Part shown: positions 1-10,518 of the stretch, in pieces
How the letters are laid out: each line of letters opens with the position of its first letter
How positions within the stretch are numbered: the first letter of the stretch is position 1
DNA from: Oryzias latipes
Lineage: Eukaryota > Chordata > Actinopteri > Beloniformes > Adrianichthyidae
Reading direction: 5' to 3'
Length of the DNA stretch: 64,000 nucleotides
Assembly (NCBI RefSeq): GCF_002234675.1
Contig: NC_019876.2
Span: 27,015,750-27,079,749, forward strand
Made by a program: the position numbers and the translations under genes
Notes under the pieces: model-generated
The model's database searches: none
Seen by the model: the letters and a program-made list of their open reading frames with translations, nothing else
Told to the model about the DNA's origin: nothing

Positions 1-149
1 CACACACCAAGCTCTTATTTTGTCCGTTTAAAGTTTGATTTTTTCTTTCTAATTTTGAAAGGTTCTGTACTTTAAGGCATAAACTCGTTTACATCTGGAG
101 CCCCCTACAAAGCACCACAATCCATGTTTTTATATGATACCAGCAATTA

Positions 150-1436
150 AAGAAACTTTTTATTGATCTGTCAAAAGAATTTGATACTGTCGATCATGGT
201 GTTTTAAAGATAAGACTTCTTCGGTCAGGATTGTCAGAGCAAGCAGTTGATTGGTTCTCTAATTATCTAAGTAATAAAACCCAGTGCATTAAATATGAAG
301 GTCTATGTTCTGAATGTGTTGCTGTCCACAGGGGGGTTCCACAGGGTTCTATATTAGGCCCCCTCCTATTCATTATTTATATCAATAATTTGGGACTAAA
401 TGTATCTGATGCTAATATGCATTTTTATGCTGATGATACAGTTATTTATTGCTGTGAATCAACTCTTGATCAGACCATTGAATCCCTGCAGAAAGCCTTT
501 GGTGCTGTCCAGAAATCCTTACTTAAACTCAAATTAGTTCTCAATTCTGATAAAACCAAGCTTATGTTGTTTTCTATTTGTAAGAAGATGCCTCAAACAA
601 TTCCCACAGTGTCCACTCTTGAAGGAAACAACATAGAGGTAGTTCATGAGTATAAATACCTCAGCGTATTGATTGATGACTCCCTCACTTTCAAACCTCA
701 TGTGGAGAATCTTGTCAAGAATCTGAGACTAAAATTGGGTTTTTATTTTCGAAATAAGCTGTGTTTTTCGTTTGAAGTAAAGAAGCGACTTGTAGCTGCG
801 ACTTTCCTCTCTGTGTTGGATTATGGAGACCTGTTTGACATGAATGCTTCAGCTCAATGTCTTTGAGTGATTGACACGGTTTATCATTCTTCTCTGAGGT
901 TCATTACTAACTGTAAAACAATGACACATCACTGTGAGTTGTATTCTCGAGTGGGTTGGCCTGCCCAGGCCATACGGAGAACGATTCATTGGTACACTTT
1001 CATTTATAAGGCACTGCTTGGACTATTGCTGACCTACATCTGTTCCTTACTGTCACAGAGGAGCGCTGATTCTTATTCTCTTCGTTCACGTGATCATGTG
1101 TTGCTCTCTGTTCCATTTGCTCGCACCGAACTGGGCAAAAAGGCTTTTTTTCACTCTGCACCTTATGCATGGAACATGTTGCAGAAGGACTGGAAGTTGA
1201 CAGTTGATTTCCTTGAATGTTTTAAAGTTAAACTGAGAGGTCTTGAGGCTGACTCCTTAACATGCACTTGTTTTTTATAATCGGTTTGTTACTTCCTGTT
1301 ATTTTTCTCTTTGTAATTATGTAACTGTATTTTAGTCGCTGCTGCCGCTTGGCCAGGACTCCCTTGAAAAAGAGGTTTTTAATCTCAACGGGACTTTCCT
1401 GGTTAAATAAAGGTTAAATAAAATAAAATAAAAATT
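150..1436 (+). mobile_element. L2-type LINE, 5'-truncated, reverse transcriptase pseudogene
   Basis: An open frame from about 159 to 866, continued in the same frame from 867 to 1280 after one TGA, encodes the palm and thumb of a non-LTR retrotransposon reverse transcriptase. Visible motifs are FIDLSKEFDTVDH (motif A, from 159), GVPQGSILGPLLF (motif B) and FYADDT (motif C, catalytic Asp pair kept). The 3' end has the teleost L2-type signature: a CTTGGCCAGGACTCCCTTG segment, a run on 'aatctcaacgggactttcctgg', and a TTAAATAAA-type repeat tail at 1405-1436. There is no endonuclease region, so the copy is 5'-truncated near 150. The stop at 864-866 makes it a dead copy. Family placement (L2/CR1-like) is by motif and tail recognition only. 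Confidence 0.85.
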
Positions 1437-1439
1437 GAA

Positions 1440-1697
1440 TGCAAAAACATTCTAGCAGCTCCAAGTGTTATGAATGGTCGTATTTGTTTAAAATTATTCA
1501 TACTGAATTGTACTGTGTTCGATATTTTTTTATTATGGCTCTTGAAGCTCACAGTTGAATCAAGTGTCACACCAAGATACTTAAATTTAGATACAATTTC
1601 TAGTTCCTGTCCTTCCAAAAATATACCTGAATGCTTGATGTCCAATGGTTGCTTAGTGAACATCATACAAACAGTTTTTGTTGTATTTAACAACTAA
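1440..1697 (-). pseudogene. LINE reverse transcriptase fragment (second copy, opposite strand)
   Basis: On the minus strand a 96-residue open stretch begins LNTTKTVCMMF, has the FKYLGVTLDSTVSFKSH block and NNFKQIRPFITLGAARMF. This order is characteristic of the region just after the catalytic palm in L2/CR1-type reverse transcriptases. Both ends are truncated. The plus-strand L2-type LINE ends directly beside it, so the two copies meet 3' end to internal fragment. Confidence 0.7.
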
Positions 1698-1699
1698 AT

Positions 1700-2459
1700 G
1701 TTGAACTTTGGGCTGAAAATGTCCTGAATCCATAATAGTTCAGTGAATCGAATCGTTTAAAACAAACCAAACATCGAAAGTGAACTGGAAACCACAAATA
1801 TCAAATCAAATCGTTGTTCAAAATGAAACTCTACACCCCTAGAAAAAACACATCACGCCTCTATCAAGTCTGAAACAAAACCAACCTTTTGAAAAACAAT
1901 GGACTATGAAATGCCTTAAAATGAAATCCATCAATTAAAACCATGGAGCATCTGTCTTTGTTTCAACAGACCTTGAATTTAAGTCATGTGACCGCAGCAT
2001 TGGGGGTATGTCTGTACTTCGACTGATCTCCAGCTCTGCATCCGTTTGAACAATAATTCCTCATGCTCCCCATTACTGACAAAAGGAATTAAATTAAAGT
2101 AACTCTTTAGTTTGTAATACATGTAACAAAACAAATTAAAAATGCCTCACTGTAAATTGAATATAGACTGCTAACCAGAAAAAGATAAAAAGCAGAAAAT
2201 TTCCGTTTTGTTTTACAAAAACCTTCAAAGTGGTGAGTTTTTCCAGCTCTATGGCGCCCTCTTCTGGCCTATTAACTCGCTTTGTCGCTGCATCCTTCAC
2301 ATGCAAGGATGCAATCAAAGAGATGATCACCTGAGAAACAGAGAACAGTCTCCCTCATCCTCTTTCTCTAAAACCCACAAGTCAAATTTGGAGTTCAGGC
2401 ATATCTGTGAGCTCAGACTTGAACTTTAACCAACATTTTAAATGTGTAAAACTGACTGA
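1700..2459. other. AT-rich spacer, no gene recognised
   Basis: Only short frames without recognisable domains, no splice-plus-coding pattern, and no terminal inverted repeats that I could see. Confidence 0.5.
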
Positions 2460-2700
2460 AACAACAATATAAGCGGCTGAAATGAGCTTCCACATCCAGA
2501 ATATCCAGTTGAGGTGGCTCGTGCATCTGATCCGGATCCATTCTGGACTGGGAAGGTGTACCAGGCATGTCCCACCTCGGGGTCCCCCCAGAGGAGCTGG
2601 AGGAAGTGACCAGGGAGAGGGAAGTCTGGGCATCTCTGTTTAGACTGTCTGAACGCAGAGGGTCAGGAGGTTTGCCGTAACACTGAAGCCAAATCATGTT
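2460..2700 (+). repeat. 3' segment of a teleost LINE (degenerate)
   Basis: The stretch reads 'gctgaaatgagcttcc', then a 'ttgaggtggctcgtgcatctg' block, 'ccaggcatgtcccacc', and 'ggaggaagtgaccagg' followed by 'gggaagtctgggcatctctg'. This order is a very common 3' end of fish LINE copies, coding for the last part of the reverse-transcriptase ORF (SQLRWLGHLIR-like). No intact frame remains. RTE/Rex3-like versus L2-like origin cannot be decided here. Confidence 0.55.
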
Positions 2701-3180
2701 TGCTAATCCTGGAGAGATTCCTGAAGAGATAGTTACCAAGAATAACGGGTCTGGCTCTATAAACGACATGAAGGAATAACAGGAAGGTGCCGGTCTACAC
2801 AAACAAAACATTTCAATTTTATTAAAAAACAGTAAAAATGAGGACCATCATCACCAGGGCTGCTACCGAAATAAGAACAAGTTTTATTGTCATTACAGTG
2901 AAATGCAGCAGCTCAAAGCTGGGAGGTACAAGAAAAGACATCTGTGTGCAAAACAAAAGATATTGACTGTGCAAAGATGCAATAAAAAGACTGAGTAAAT
3001 TACTAAACCAATAAAAATGAATAAAAATAAGTAAAACGAGATAAACACTGGCTGATGATAAACTTTAATGAATAAAAGTGTTTTTGATGATCATGTCATT
3101 TGATTCAACCACTGATTTACAAATTATTTGATGACATGTCAAAGTGTTCAGTCATTCAACATTTGAAATAGCATAAAGAG
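2701..3180. other. Spacer, no gene recognised
   Basis: AT-rich sequence with no coding or repeat structure that I can name. Confidence 0.45.
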
Positions 3181-3182
3181 CT

Positions 3183-3512
3183 GCAGGGTGGTGTAGTGGT
3201 TAGCGCTCTAACCACTACACCACTCTAATCCCGGCTAGGTCTTTTCTATTTTGAGTTTGCATGTTCTCCTTGTCCATGTTTGGGTTTTCCCTGGAAACTC
3301 TAGCTGCCTCCCACAGACTAAAAACAGGCTTTAGAAGTTACTTGTGTGTATTCTAAATTGTGTGCGTGTTTGTAGGCCTGCAACAGACTGCTGACCTGTC
3401 CTGGATGCTCTCTGCCTTTGCCTGACAGGAATATGGTTGATTCCAGCAACCCTGTGAGCCCAAAATGGACTCAGAGGGTTCTGAAAAGGGATGGCTGAAG
3501 AGGCCCAACAAG
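3183..3512 (+). mobile_element. tRNA-derived SINE of the V-SINE type, degenerate
   Basis: The head 'ggtggtgtagtggttagcgc' has the A-box-like start of fish tRNA-derived SINEs, though the head is disturbed by a short inverted copy ('gctctaaccactacacca'). It is followed by the conserved central block 'gtttgcatgttctccttgt', 'tgggttttccctgg' and 'ctgcctcccacagac', then 'ctgacctgtcctgg' and a 'gattccagcaaccctgtgag' tail segment. Order and content match V-SINE central domains. It is diverged and has no clear target-site duplication. Confidence 0.7.
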
Positions 3513-3559
3513 GAAGTGCGATATTTGTTATTATTAATTGACGATATTGTTATTTGCAT

Positions 3560-5095
3560 CTGTTGAAATTCAATTCCTAAGACATAATCACAGAAATTCT
3601 AATTTTTTAAATGAAACTTTTTATTTAAAAGGTTGAAAGAAACTTATCCTAACCCCAACCAAAGTTGAAAAAAACTTTCATTAAGCTCAAAGCGGGATAA
3701 CTGTTGGGGTCACCGGTTAAACGTTTTTTAAAGTAATATGGAGACGATGGAGTCTGCAGCCAGGTCCTCCTGCTGTTCCTGTTGGTTCTTAACTATTTTC
3801 ACTTGTAATGTCTGAGCTCCTACCAGCAGAGGGCAGCGGTGAAGGTTCGATGAGGTTTTCAACTGCATGAAAGAAGAGATGATCTGCAGGAGATGAGACG
3901 TTTTCTGAGAGGACCCCACGTCCTTCAGATGTGGTCGTGGCAGTAGATGACACATCTGGAGCGTACAAAGAGAAGCAGAGAAGAGCTGAACGTCTATTGT
4001 TTTTGGAAATGAGCGGCTGTGGTTGAATGAAAAAGCTTTGAAGTGCGTTCCAACTCTTTGTTGTTTTGCTGCAGCATGAAAATAAAAAGAATTGCACAAA
4101 TTATTTACCAGAGCAGAAAAAGTTGTAGAGAGCTAAAATCTCAAAAATGTTGCATTAAAGTTTTGCTTTTCAGGGACAGTTGAGTTCTTTGAGATGCTGC
4201 TGGATGGTCTTGGAGTCTTGGGTTTCTACCTGGACTGGTTGGTCCACGCTGACGTCAGCCGTGGTGGTTTGGTAATCCCCGCCTCTCCTGCGTCGTGCAG
4301 GATGCTGATGCGGTTGTATTTGTGATGCACTTTGTTTGTTCTGCTCACTCACACACACAGTCTTCAGCTTTGCAGCAAACACGACGTCATCAGCAGCAAC
4401 AACAAGCAAACCACACAGTCTGACCCTTAGTTCAGCAGGGTCAAGGGGTATATAACTTACTTAAGTATAAAAAGAGGAATTATAAATAAAGTTTGATTGA
4501 ATGTATTTTTAATCCTAAGTACAACTTCCATACAATATAAAATATATAAATCACCGATGAGAGTGTCAGATCTCAACATAACCCATAGTAAAAAAAAAAA
4601 AAAATGTGTTGAATAGAAACGATTAAAATCTTAAAAAGACAGAGAAAACTCTGCACATGACATAAGAATGAGGCAAAACGTGTTTTTTAAACTCGTCACA
4701 TGTTGGGATGCACTGCAGCATCTTGAACAACACTGAAGACAGAAGCTGCGGCTTTGCCACCCCCCCCCGCCGGCTCTAAACTGTTTTTCCCTTCATCAGG
4801 TTTCTTCTCAAAGGCTGAAGTGGACTCTCTCTTCATGCTTCAGTCCTGTGGTGAAGGTGGTGAGATGTACGCTGCAGAAGTTTCCACTGGTGGAAACTTG
4901 ACTCTGAGAACTTTCTCACACCAAAACTGAGGCTGCATGCTAACTGCAGGTGAAGCAGCTCTAAGGGAGACGAGGGAGAAGTGGTGACAGTCCACATCTC
5001 TGAGGCACAGTAATCCAAAGCTTGATTTAAAAAATTGCTGCACAATAAGATGCAACCAAGATGCAAGAGTCAGCTTCTGGAGCCAACAGGGGCGT
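3560..5095. other. Unassigned region with a few open frames
   Basis: No recognised gene. Two minus-strand frames look less random than the rest: 3789-4097 ends in a Ser/Thr-rich stretch containing APDVSSTATTTSEGRG, and 4170-4409 (79 residues) contains QTTTADVSVDQPVQVET and ends KELNCP before a stop. Neither has a domain I can name and no splice chain joining them is convincing. They could be stalk and tail exons of a decayed receptor, or chance. Confidence 0.3.
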
Positions 5096-5097
5096 AA

Positions 5098-5335
5098 CCC
5101 GGGGGTGGGCAAACATTACGACTTATGGGCCACAAAGGGCAGAGGCGTGGAGTGTCTTGGTAATCCACCTTATAAAAGAAAAAAATAACACTGGATCTGG
5201 ACAAAAACATTTTGATTAAAAATTAATGCTATTTTAAAAAAAGAAAATGTTTGAGTTTTTATTTCGAAACAGTGGCTTTTGTTCTCATTTTAGAGCCATT
5301 TGCACCATTTGATGTAGCTTTTGTAAAACTCAAAC
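5098..5335. repeat. hAT-like terminal fragment, degenerate
   Basis: The sequence 'gggggtgggcaaacattacg' followed by 'cttatgggccacaaagg' resembles the left end of fish hAT elements (CAGGGGTGGGCAAACTACG-type, with a 'gggccaca' block). No matching right end is visible because a PIF/Harbinger-type element begins at 5339. Confidence 0.35.
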
Positions 5336-5338
5336 TTA

Positions 5339-6428
5339 GGCTACGTTCACACTGCAGGCTGAAACGACCCAATTCCGAATTTTTTGCCCCTAAGCGGCCC
5401 AATTCCGATCTTTTCATGACAGTCTGAATGACACAGATCCGATCTTTTCAATTGCGACCCAGGCCCCGTGGGTTTGCCGGCCTGATTCCGAATTGTAGCC
5501 GTTCTTTTCAATTGCGACCGCCGTCTGACCGGCCAGGCGACTTGATTCCGAACCGTACGTCATCGACACGCAACAAACGTCATCATTTTGCGTTGAAGTA
5601 GGCGGGAACGAGAACGTAAACATCAACCATGGTGGACGATGCTGCTGAGACCAGACAGTGGAAGGGAAGGGAGATCCCCGATTGGATTAATATTTGGGCT
5701 GATCGCTCTTTTCAGGCCAAACTCCAGGGCTCTTATCGCAACTGGGCGGTTTTTGAAAAAGATTCCACCTAAATGGCAGAGCGTGGTGTTGAACCTTTCC
5801 CGCGATAACTTTTTTTTCTTTCTCCCCTTTGACCGTGCTCAAGCGCGGGGGACCCGAGGCGATCCTCCTCCTCCTCCCTGTTCTGATCCTTAGATTCTCC
5901 AGAACGGGTTGATAAAGAGTCCATAGCATTTATTCTGGGGGAAACCTTCTTTTATTACCGTCCTCCGTAACACACAACATGAATGCGCGCCCACACTGCC
6001 CCCCCACCTATTCTCTATCGCGGCACGCGCTTGCACACACGCGGGCGCGCGGTCCCAACACATACACATTCCTCTTCCACTACAGTGGGTACAGACGATC
6101 CCGACTCCATTGCCTTCTTAAAATGAGAAGATTGTAATTGTGCTGCTCCTTCGTGAAAATAAATTTAATATTACAAAAAGAGCTCCGCTTTTGACAACAC
6201 TGTTGTTGACATCCATTGTTAACGTTTGCTCCGCAAACAAGTGACGTCGTTCACCGTTGAGTATTCTTCTGTCTTCTGCGCATGCGGGTCTCGTTTGGGT
6301 CGTGTCACGGTCACACTGGAGATCACAAAAGTTCGGATTTACTTGGAAATGTGAACGGTCTAGCAAACAATTCGGATTTTTTGAAAAAATCCGAATTGAG
6401 CATTAAGCCCTGCAGTGTGAACGTAGCC
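5339..6428. mobile_element. PIF/Harbinger-type non-autonomous DNA transposon
   Basis: Terminal inverted repeats are GGCTACGTTCACACTGCAGG at the left (5339) and its complement CCCTGCAGTGTGAACGTAGCC at the right (ending 6428). A perfect 3-bp target-site duplication TTA flanks it (5336-5338 and 6429-6431), the usual PIF/Harbinger signature. Subterminal 'aattccgatcttttc' and 'aattcggatttttt' blocks repeat near both ends. The 1.09-kb body carries a relic of a Myb/SANT-like gene and a GC-rich segment (5820-6060), but no transposase, so it could move only in trans. Confidence 0.75.
5629..5772 (+). pseudogene. Myb/SANT-like DNA-binding protein relic
   Basis: An ATG at 5629 opens 47 codons ending in TAA at 5770. 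The frame starts MVDDAAETRQWKGREIPDWI and goes on with NIWADRSFQAKLQGSYRN and AVFEK. Spaced tryptophans, 'IW-D-x-x-Q-x-x-L' and 'G-x-x-RN' are typical of the Myb/SANT-like (MADF-related) proteins encoded by Harbinger elements and of domesticated MSANTD genes. The next expected residues (MAERGVE) appear in another frame at about 5773, so a frameshift lies near 5755-5770. It sits inside the 5339-6428 transposon. Confidence 0.55.
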
Positions 6429-6660
6429 TTAGAGAAATGTTGCACTCATGTGGTGTTCGAATGATCGGAAGAAGGAAAAACAACAAATCTTCCAACACCA
6501 CATGGATGCTAGAGTGGGGTCCCCAAACGTTTTCTTGTTAGTGCCACATAACTTTTTTCTTCTCTGATGAGTCTGATTTTAAACTTCTTTTGTCTTTCTT
6601 TTATTGTGAAGCACTCTGGTTCCCCTGAAGAAGTTGTAAAGTGCTACATGAATAAAGTGT
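6429..6660. other. Short spacer between transposons
   Basis: Contains 'gaagttgtaaagtgctacatgaataaagt' near 6627-6655, which resembles a retroelement 3' tail. No coding content. Confidence 0.4.
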
Positions 6661-6954
6661 CATGGTGCACCTGGGAGTCCTCTCCTTCCCCCTTCCTTGT
6701 CTGCTCTGGCGGTTGTCTGCTCTGGGTCCAGGTGCTGGAGGACTGGGGCTGTGGTGAAGTGGTTCTTCAGGGATGAGAAAGCAATGGCAGCTTCCTATTA
6801 CCAGAGAAAGGGAACAGAGGAGGAAGTTAACCGGGTTTAGGGTGCAGCAATACGGCTGTAGTTCCATTTAAAGCGGTGATAAAAGTTGGCAAATCCCAAG
6901 AAGCGCTGGAGCTGCTTTACAGAGGTGGGGGTTGGCCCCTTTAACATCTGCTCA
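6660..6954 (-). pseudogene. Ty3/Gypsy pol fragment, 3' part (after the insertion)
   Basis: On the minus strand, downstream of the Harbinger-type element, the frame reads [20 protein letters not shown] followed by [11 protein letters not shown], a stop, TRLTSS and SLKNHFTTAPVLQHLDPEQ. This is the block linking reverse transcriptase to RNase H in Ty3/Gypsy polyproteins. It continues the fragment at 8587-8985. Several stops show it is long dead. Confidence 0.75.
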
Positions 6955-7764
6955 GGGGCCTCATTTATAAACGTTGCGTACGCACAAAAGAAGGCGTACG
7001 CCACTCTCTACGCAATAGTTGAGATTTATAAAAAGCAAACTTGACGGGAAAATGTGCGGTCCTCCACGCAAGCTCTGACCCAGGCGTACGCACAAAAACG
7101 GGTGAAATGAGAAACGGCGACACCGTCGGCAGATGGAAGAAACACGTGTAAGTGAAAATGACAATACTGCCTCTCATAAATAACATGAAGACTTCACAAA
7201 GCAAGTCTTACAATCAACAGCCAACACGAACACCCGTTTGATCGATCAGCAGTGAAACAAACAAAAAAAATCAAAAGAAAATTACAACAGAAATTCAAAT
7301 GAACACTTATTTGAAGAAAGAAAAGTGAAATATGTTCTGCAATATTGGCATGTTGTGCAATTCATCCTCATAAATAATATAGTTAACAGAACGAAATAAT
7401 GTACAAAACTGATATTCCCGTCAATGTGTGCGTCTGGCGGAGCAGATATAGGTGCAATCAGACAGACAGATGGATAGATAGAGAGAGATGCATTAATTGT
7501 CCACTGGGGAAAGTTGTTTACATAGTTAAACATTTCTTCGTAAGCTACGGACTTATGGTATTAATGCATATGCCTTTAGTTTGTTTTATTTTTGATAAAA
7601 CAATGTATGGCGTATGTCTCAACCATTCAGAAAGCAACAAGAAATTACATTTGCGCTGATCAATTTCCCATTTCCACGTGGATTATTACCGACATCTGTA
7701 GCTTGTCAGATGTAATTAAATGGAGGGAAATAAAATGCCCCATCACAATGCGTAATGACGCACA

Positions 7765-7916
7765 ATGGCTGATTTTGCGCTCTTAGAAGATGTGGGAAAT
7801 GGAAGAATTCGGAGTGAACGCATCTTTAGACAGCAAGAAGACGTGCTGGCAAACAAGGACGAGTGGCTTATGAGCCGGTTCAGACTTCCTCGAGCCGTCC
7901 TGTTGGACCTCTGCGG
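7765..7916 (+). pseudogene. HARBI1-like transposase, N-terminal remnant
   Basis: ATG at 7765 begins MADFALLEDVGNGRIRSERI, continues with a FRQQEDVLANKDEWLMSRF stretch and RLPRAVLLDLCGLLG. This is the conserved N-terminus of PIF/Harbinger nucleases (the DEWLxSRFRLPR and LLDLC core). The catalytic DDE domain is absent: after about 50 codons the frame runs into a G-run and then sequence antisense to the Myb-like gene. The remaining open frame to 8145 is therefore a deletion-junction artefact. Confidence 0.7.
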
Positions 7917-8312
7917 GCTTTTGGGGGGGGTGTCACCCGGTGCATCTGGCGCGTCGGTGTCCCCCTGCGCCTCAGTCACCACTCCACTAAGGCAATCCCC
8001 CAATTCTTGCCGCCAGTCTGTCTTCAAGAGGGGTCAGCTCCGGTGTCCCGTCCCCCCCTCCGTGGCAGACACACTCTGCTGGCGATGCAGCGCCAGACGT
8101 TTTTTTGCCTCTACTTTGATGTCCGACCATTTCTTTTTTATTTAACCACGGTCCGAGGTTGTGAGGCTACAGCATTACGGCGTCTGCCACTCACGTGGTT
8201 TTTTGGCATTAGTAATGCCCACACTGTGCCCTCCAAACAACACTTTTCTCCCCTTTTCCACCTCGCCAACGATAACATCTACTTCATATTGAGTGAAGTT
8301 ACGTTTTTTTCA
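7917..8312 (-). pseudogene. Myb/SANT-like protein of the Harbinger element, decayed
   Basis: Reading minus from about 8310: NFTQYEVDVIVGEVEKGRKV, then LFGGHSVGITNAKKPREWQ, then after a stop KKKWSDIKVEAKKRLALHRQ, and near 8027-7930 a tail containing ELGDCLSGVVTEAQGDTDAP. The order fits the companion DNA-binding protein of fish Harbinger elements, which helps transposase enter the nucleus and bind the ends. Stops and frameshifts are present. Confidence 0.6.
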
Positions 8313-8586
8313 TTTCCTCTCGGTGTGTTCCATGGTTTCGCAATCAATGAATATTCATTTGTGGGCGTTTCACGGACTATTTATGGGCAACTATGGGCGT
8401 GTCACGAGGCCGCAAAAGCTGCGCTGCATTTAGAATCGGTTGTGATTTATTAAGGGAAAGATGCGTAGGATGTGCGTGCGCACGGTTTTATAAATCCGAA
8501 TATTTCTGTGCGTACGCACGGCCTATGTTTCATCCGTACGCCACCTCTGACGCAAATCCTACGCAAAGTTTTATAAATGAAGCCCC

Positions 8587-8985
8587 TGATCTTTTCTGGG
8601 TCTTCTCTGACTTGTTTGCTCTAAAAGATGTAGCCTAGGAAAGCAACAGATGTTTTGTGGAACTCACATTTCTCTGCCTTAACGAACAACTGGTAGACGT
8701 AGTCCAGTAGATGTTGTAGTACCTGCCGCACATGTATTACATGTTCATCGATGGTGGGGAAGTTAATAAGGATGTCATCCAGGTACACAAAAACAAAACG
8801 GTTGAGGAAATCTCTCAAGACATCATTCACCAGGGCCTGGAACACAGCAAGAGCATTGCAGAGGCCAAACAGCATCACCAAGTATTCAAAATGGCCGAGT
8901 GGGGTGTTAAATCCAGTCCACTCATCTCTACAGGGATGGGGATCGTTAAAGTTTTAACGATAGGGACTGGGTTTTAACACGGACT
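8587..8985 (-). pseudogene. Ty3/Gypsy pol fragment, reverse-transcriptase part
   Basis: The minus-strand frame reads [40 protein letters not shown], then [11 protein letters not shown] (catalytic YLDD) and [16 protein letters not shown], then a stop and REDPEKI where the transposon begins. This is the reverse-transcriptase palm of a Ty3/Gypsy element, truncated at about 8985. The reading resumes across the 6955-8586 insertion. Confidence 0.8.
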
Positions 8986-9039
8986 GGAGGAGAGCACGCC
9001 CACAGGATCAAAACACAAAGATCTGATCATGTTTAAAGT

Positions 9040-9450
9040 TTGCTGTAGATGTGAAGAGTTCCGCGTTTCTGTACAGGAGAAACTGCACAGAGGAGATTTA
9101 TTGACAAGGTCTCCAGCCAATCAGGACACAGAACAGAGTGCGCTGTCAAAAAAAAAGCAGCATGATCAGCATGATGATAAAAGTAGGAGCTAAACCGCGA
9201 ACGATGAACTGCGACGTAGAAAGGTGAGACTGAATTCTGTCATATTTGATAGGGATTTTTAGAGGGTTTCAGGTTGGGGCACAGACTGCAGAACAGTGGA
9301 ATAAAAGGTCATGTTCTATGTGGGTCTCGATCGCATGGCAGATTGTAAAAAAAATCATGTGTCTCTGATATTGTTTAGTGGGCCAAACCAAGCACAGAGG
9401 GGGACTGTATGTGGCGTGCGGGCCAGAGCTTTCCCACTGCTGGGCGTAAC
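9040..9450. repeat. hAT-type element fragment
   Basis: The 'ccagccaatcaggacacag' block, 'gatcgcatggcagattgtaaaaa', 'ctgatattgtttagtgggcc' and 'gcgtgcgggccagagctttcccactgctgg' occur in the order seen at the right end of common fish hAT elements. The left end is not clear. Confidence 0.4.
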
Positions 9451-10518
9451 TCGTGACATCCCTGATCAGAGCAAGAGCCGTGAAGCTGTTCTGTCAGATT
9501 CACGTCGATTTCCTCTTTGAATTCACTGCTGGATGCTTGTCTAAAAATGTGTTCGTAATCTTTGTAATCTCTTAGCCTCATTGTGATATGAAGCAGTGTC
9601 TTTGTATATCTCATTTAAAATGCATGCACGACGTTGGGAGATCAGGTTTATCATAAACATGTTTCCATGTCTGAGTTCATGACATCATTCAGACACTCTC
9701 CCGGTACGGTGAGCTTCATCATCTACTGCAGGAGCTGCGTCTGAACGAAGCACGTTTTCGACTTGCTGTCCCGCATCAGTCCAAAGTGGGAAAAAGAAAA
9801 AAATAAGAGTAAAATTAAACAACCTTTTAATGTTTTGTCTTTATGCAAATAAAAAATAAATAACAATCGAAATCTCCTCCATGTTGGTTTTGGACTCCAC
9901 CCACTGCTCACATCTCAACACGCCACTGGCCAAAGCTGATATGCTGATTGATTGACACACATGAACTCTTCACCAAAGTTCAGATATTTGAACTCATCTG
10001 TTGGTTACAGCTCTGCAGTCCGTCAGAAACTCACTGTGGCTGCAGAGAAGAAAAGCTGGAATTACATTAAGCTCCAACGCTCCTGCAGATGTGGTGCAGA
10101 GCAGTTGACCTCTGTAAGATTGCAGGTTTGATTTCCGCTATGCCTGCCCAAGGGAAGACGTTGAACATTGGGTGTTTCAATTAAAATTGGGGGCATTCTG
10201 TAAAAAAAGGGGTGTTGTAAAACAAGAGAGCTTTTATGTTAGAACCAGAACCCTACACGTCCAGCTTTTATAGAAGTATTTTCTGATTCAACCAAACCAA
10301 TCATTGGGAGGACGGGGTTCTAACTAAAGATCATGTTTGGTTCCAATTCAGGAGCTGGTTGATTATCTCCTATAGTACATATGTCTAACATATTCACTAA
10401 TTTATCTTCCATACCAAACACACACAAATACAAACATACTTTACTACTATTCTGCTCTACTCATTTGCTGTCTCTTAATAATTCTGTATTTTTCACTATT
10501 TGAATAAAATTGTTACAT
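9451..10518. other. Spacer, no gene recognised
   Basis: No coding region or clear element. A short segment around 10005-10030 ('ttacagctctgcagtccgtcag') recurs near 20860-20885, so part of this is a dispersed local repeat. Confidence 0.4.

Larger units (their letters stand above)
6955..8586. mobile_element. PIF/Harbinger DNA transposon, decayed, inserted in Gypsy pol
   Basis: Ends are GGGGCCTCATTTATAAAC (left) and GTTTTATAAATGAAGCCCC (right), inverted copies of each other, with shared subterminal 'gtacgca' and 'gcgtacg' motifs. The flanking trinucleotides are TCA and TGA, a near-match consistent with a decayed 3-bp duplication. Inside are remnants of both genes expected of an autonomous Harbinger: a HARBI1-like transposase start on the plus strand and a Myb/SANT-like gene on the minus strand. 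The two face each other and meet near 7915, where a G-run marks a probable internal deletion. Confidence 0.75.

Noticed and set aside
3190-3232. A possible tRNA gene
   Set aside because: The tRNA-like head belongs to a SINE, lacks a cloverleaf and carries an inverted duplicate of itself.
7863-8453. 196-residue plus-strand frame
   Set aside because: It is antisense to the decayed Myb/SANT-like gene and overlaps the transposase remnant in another frame; no independent support.
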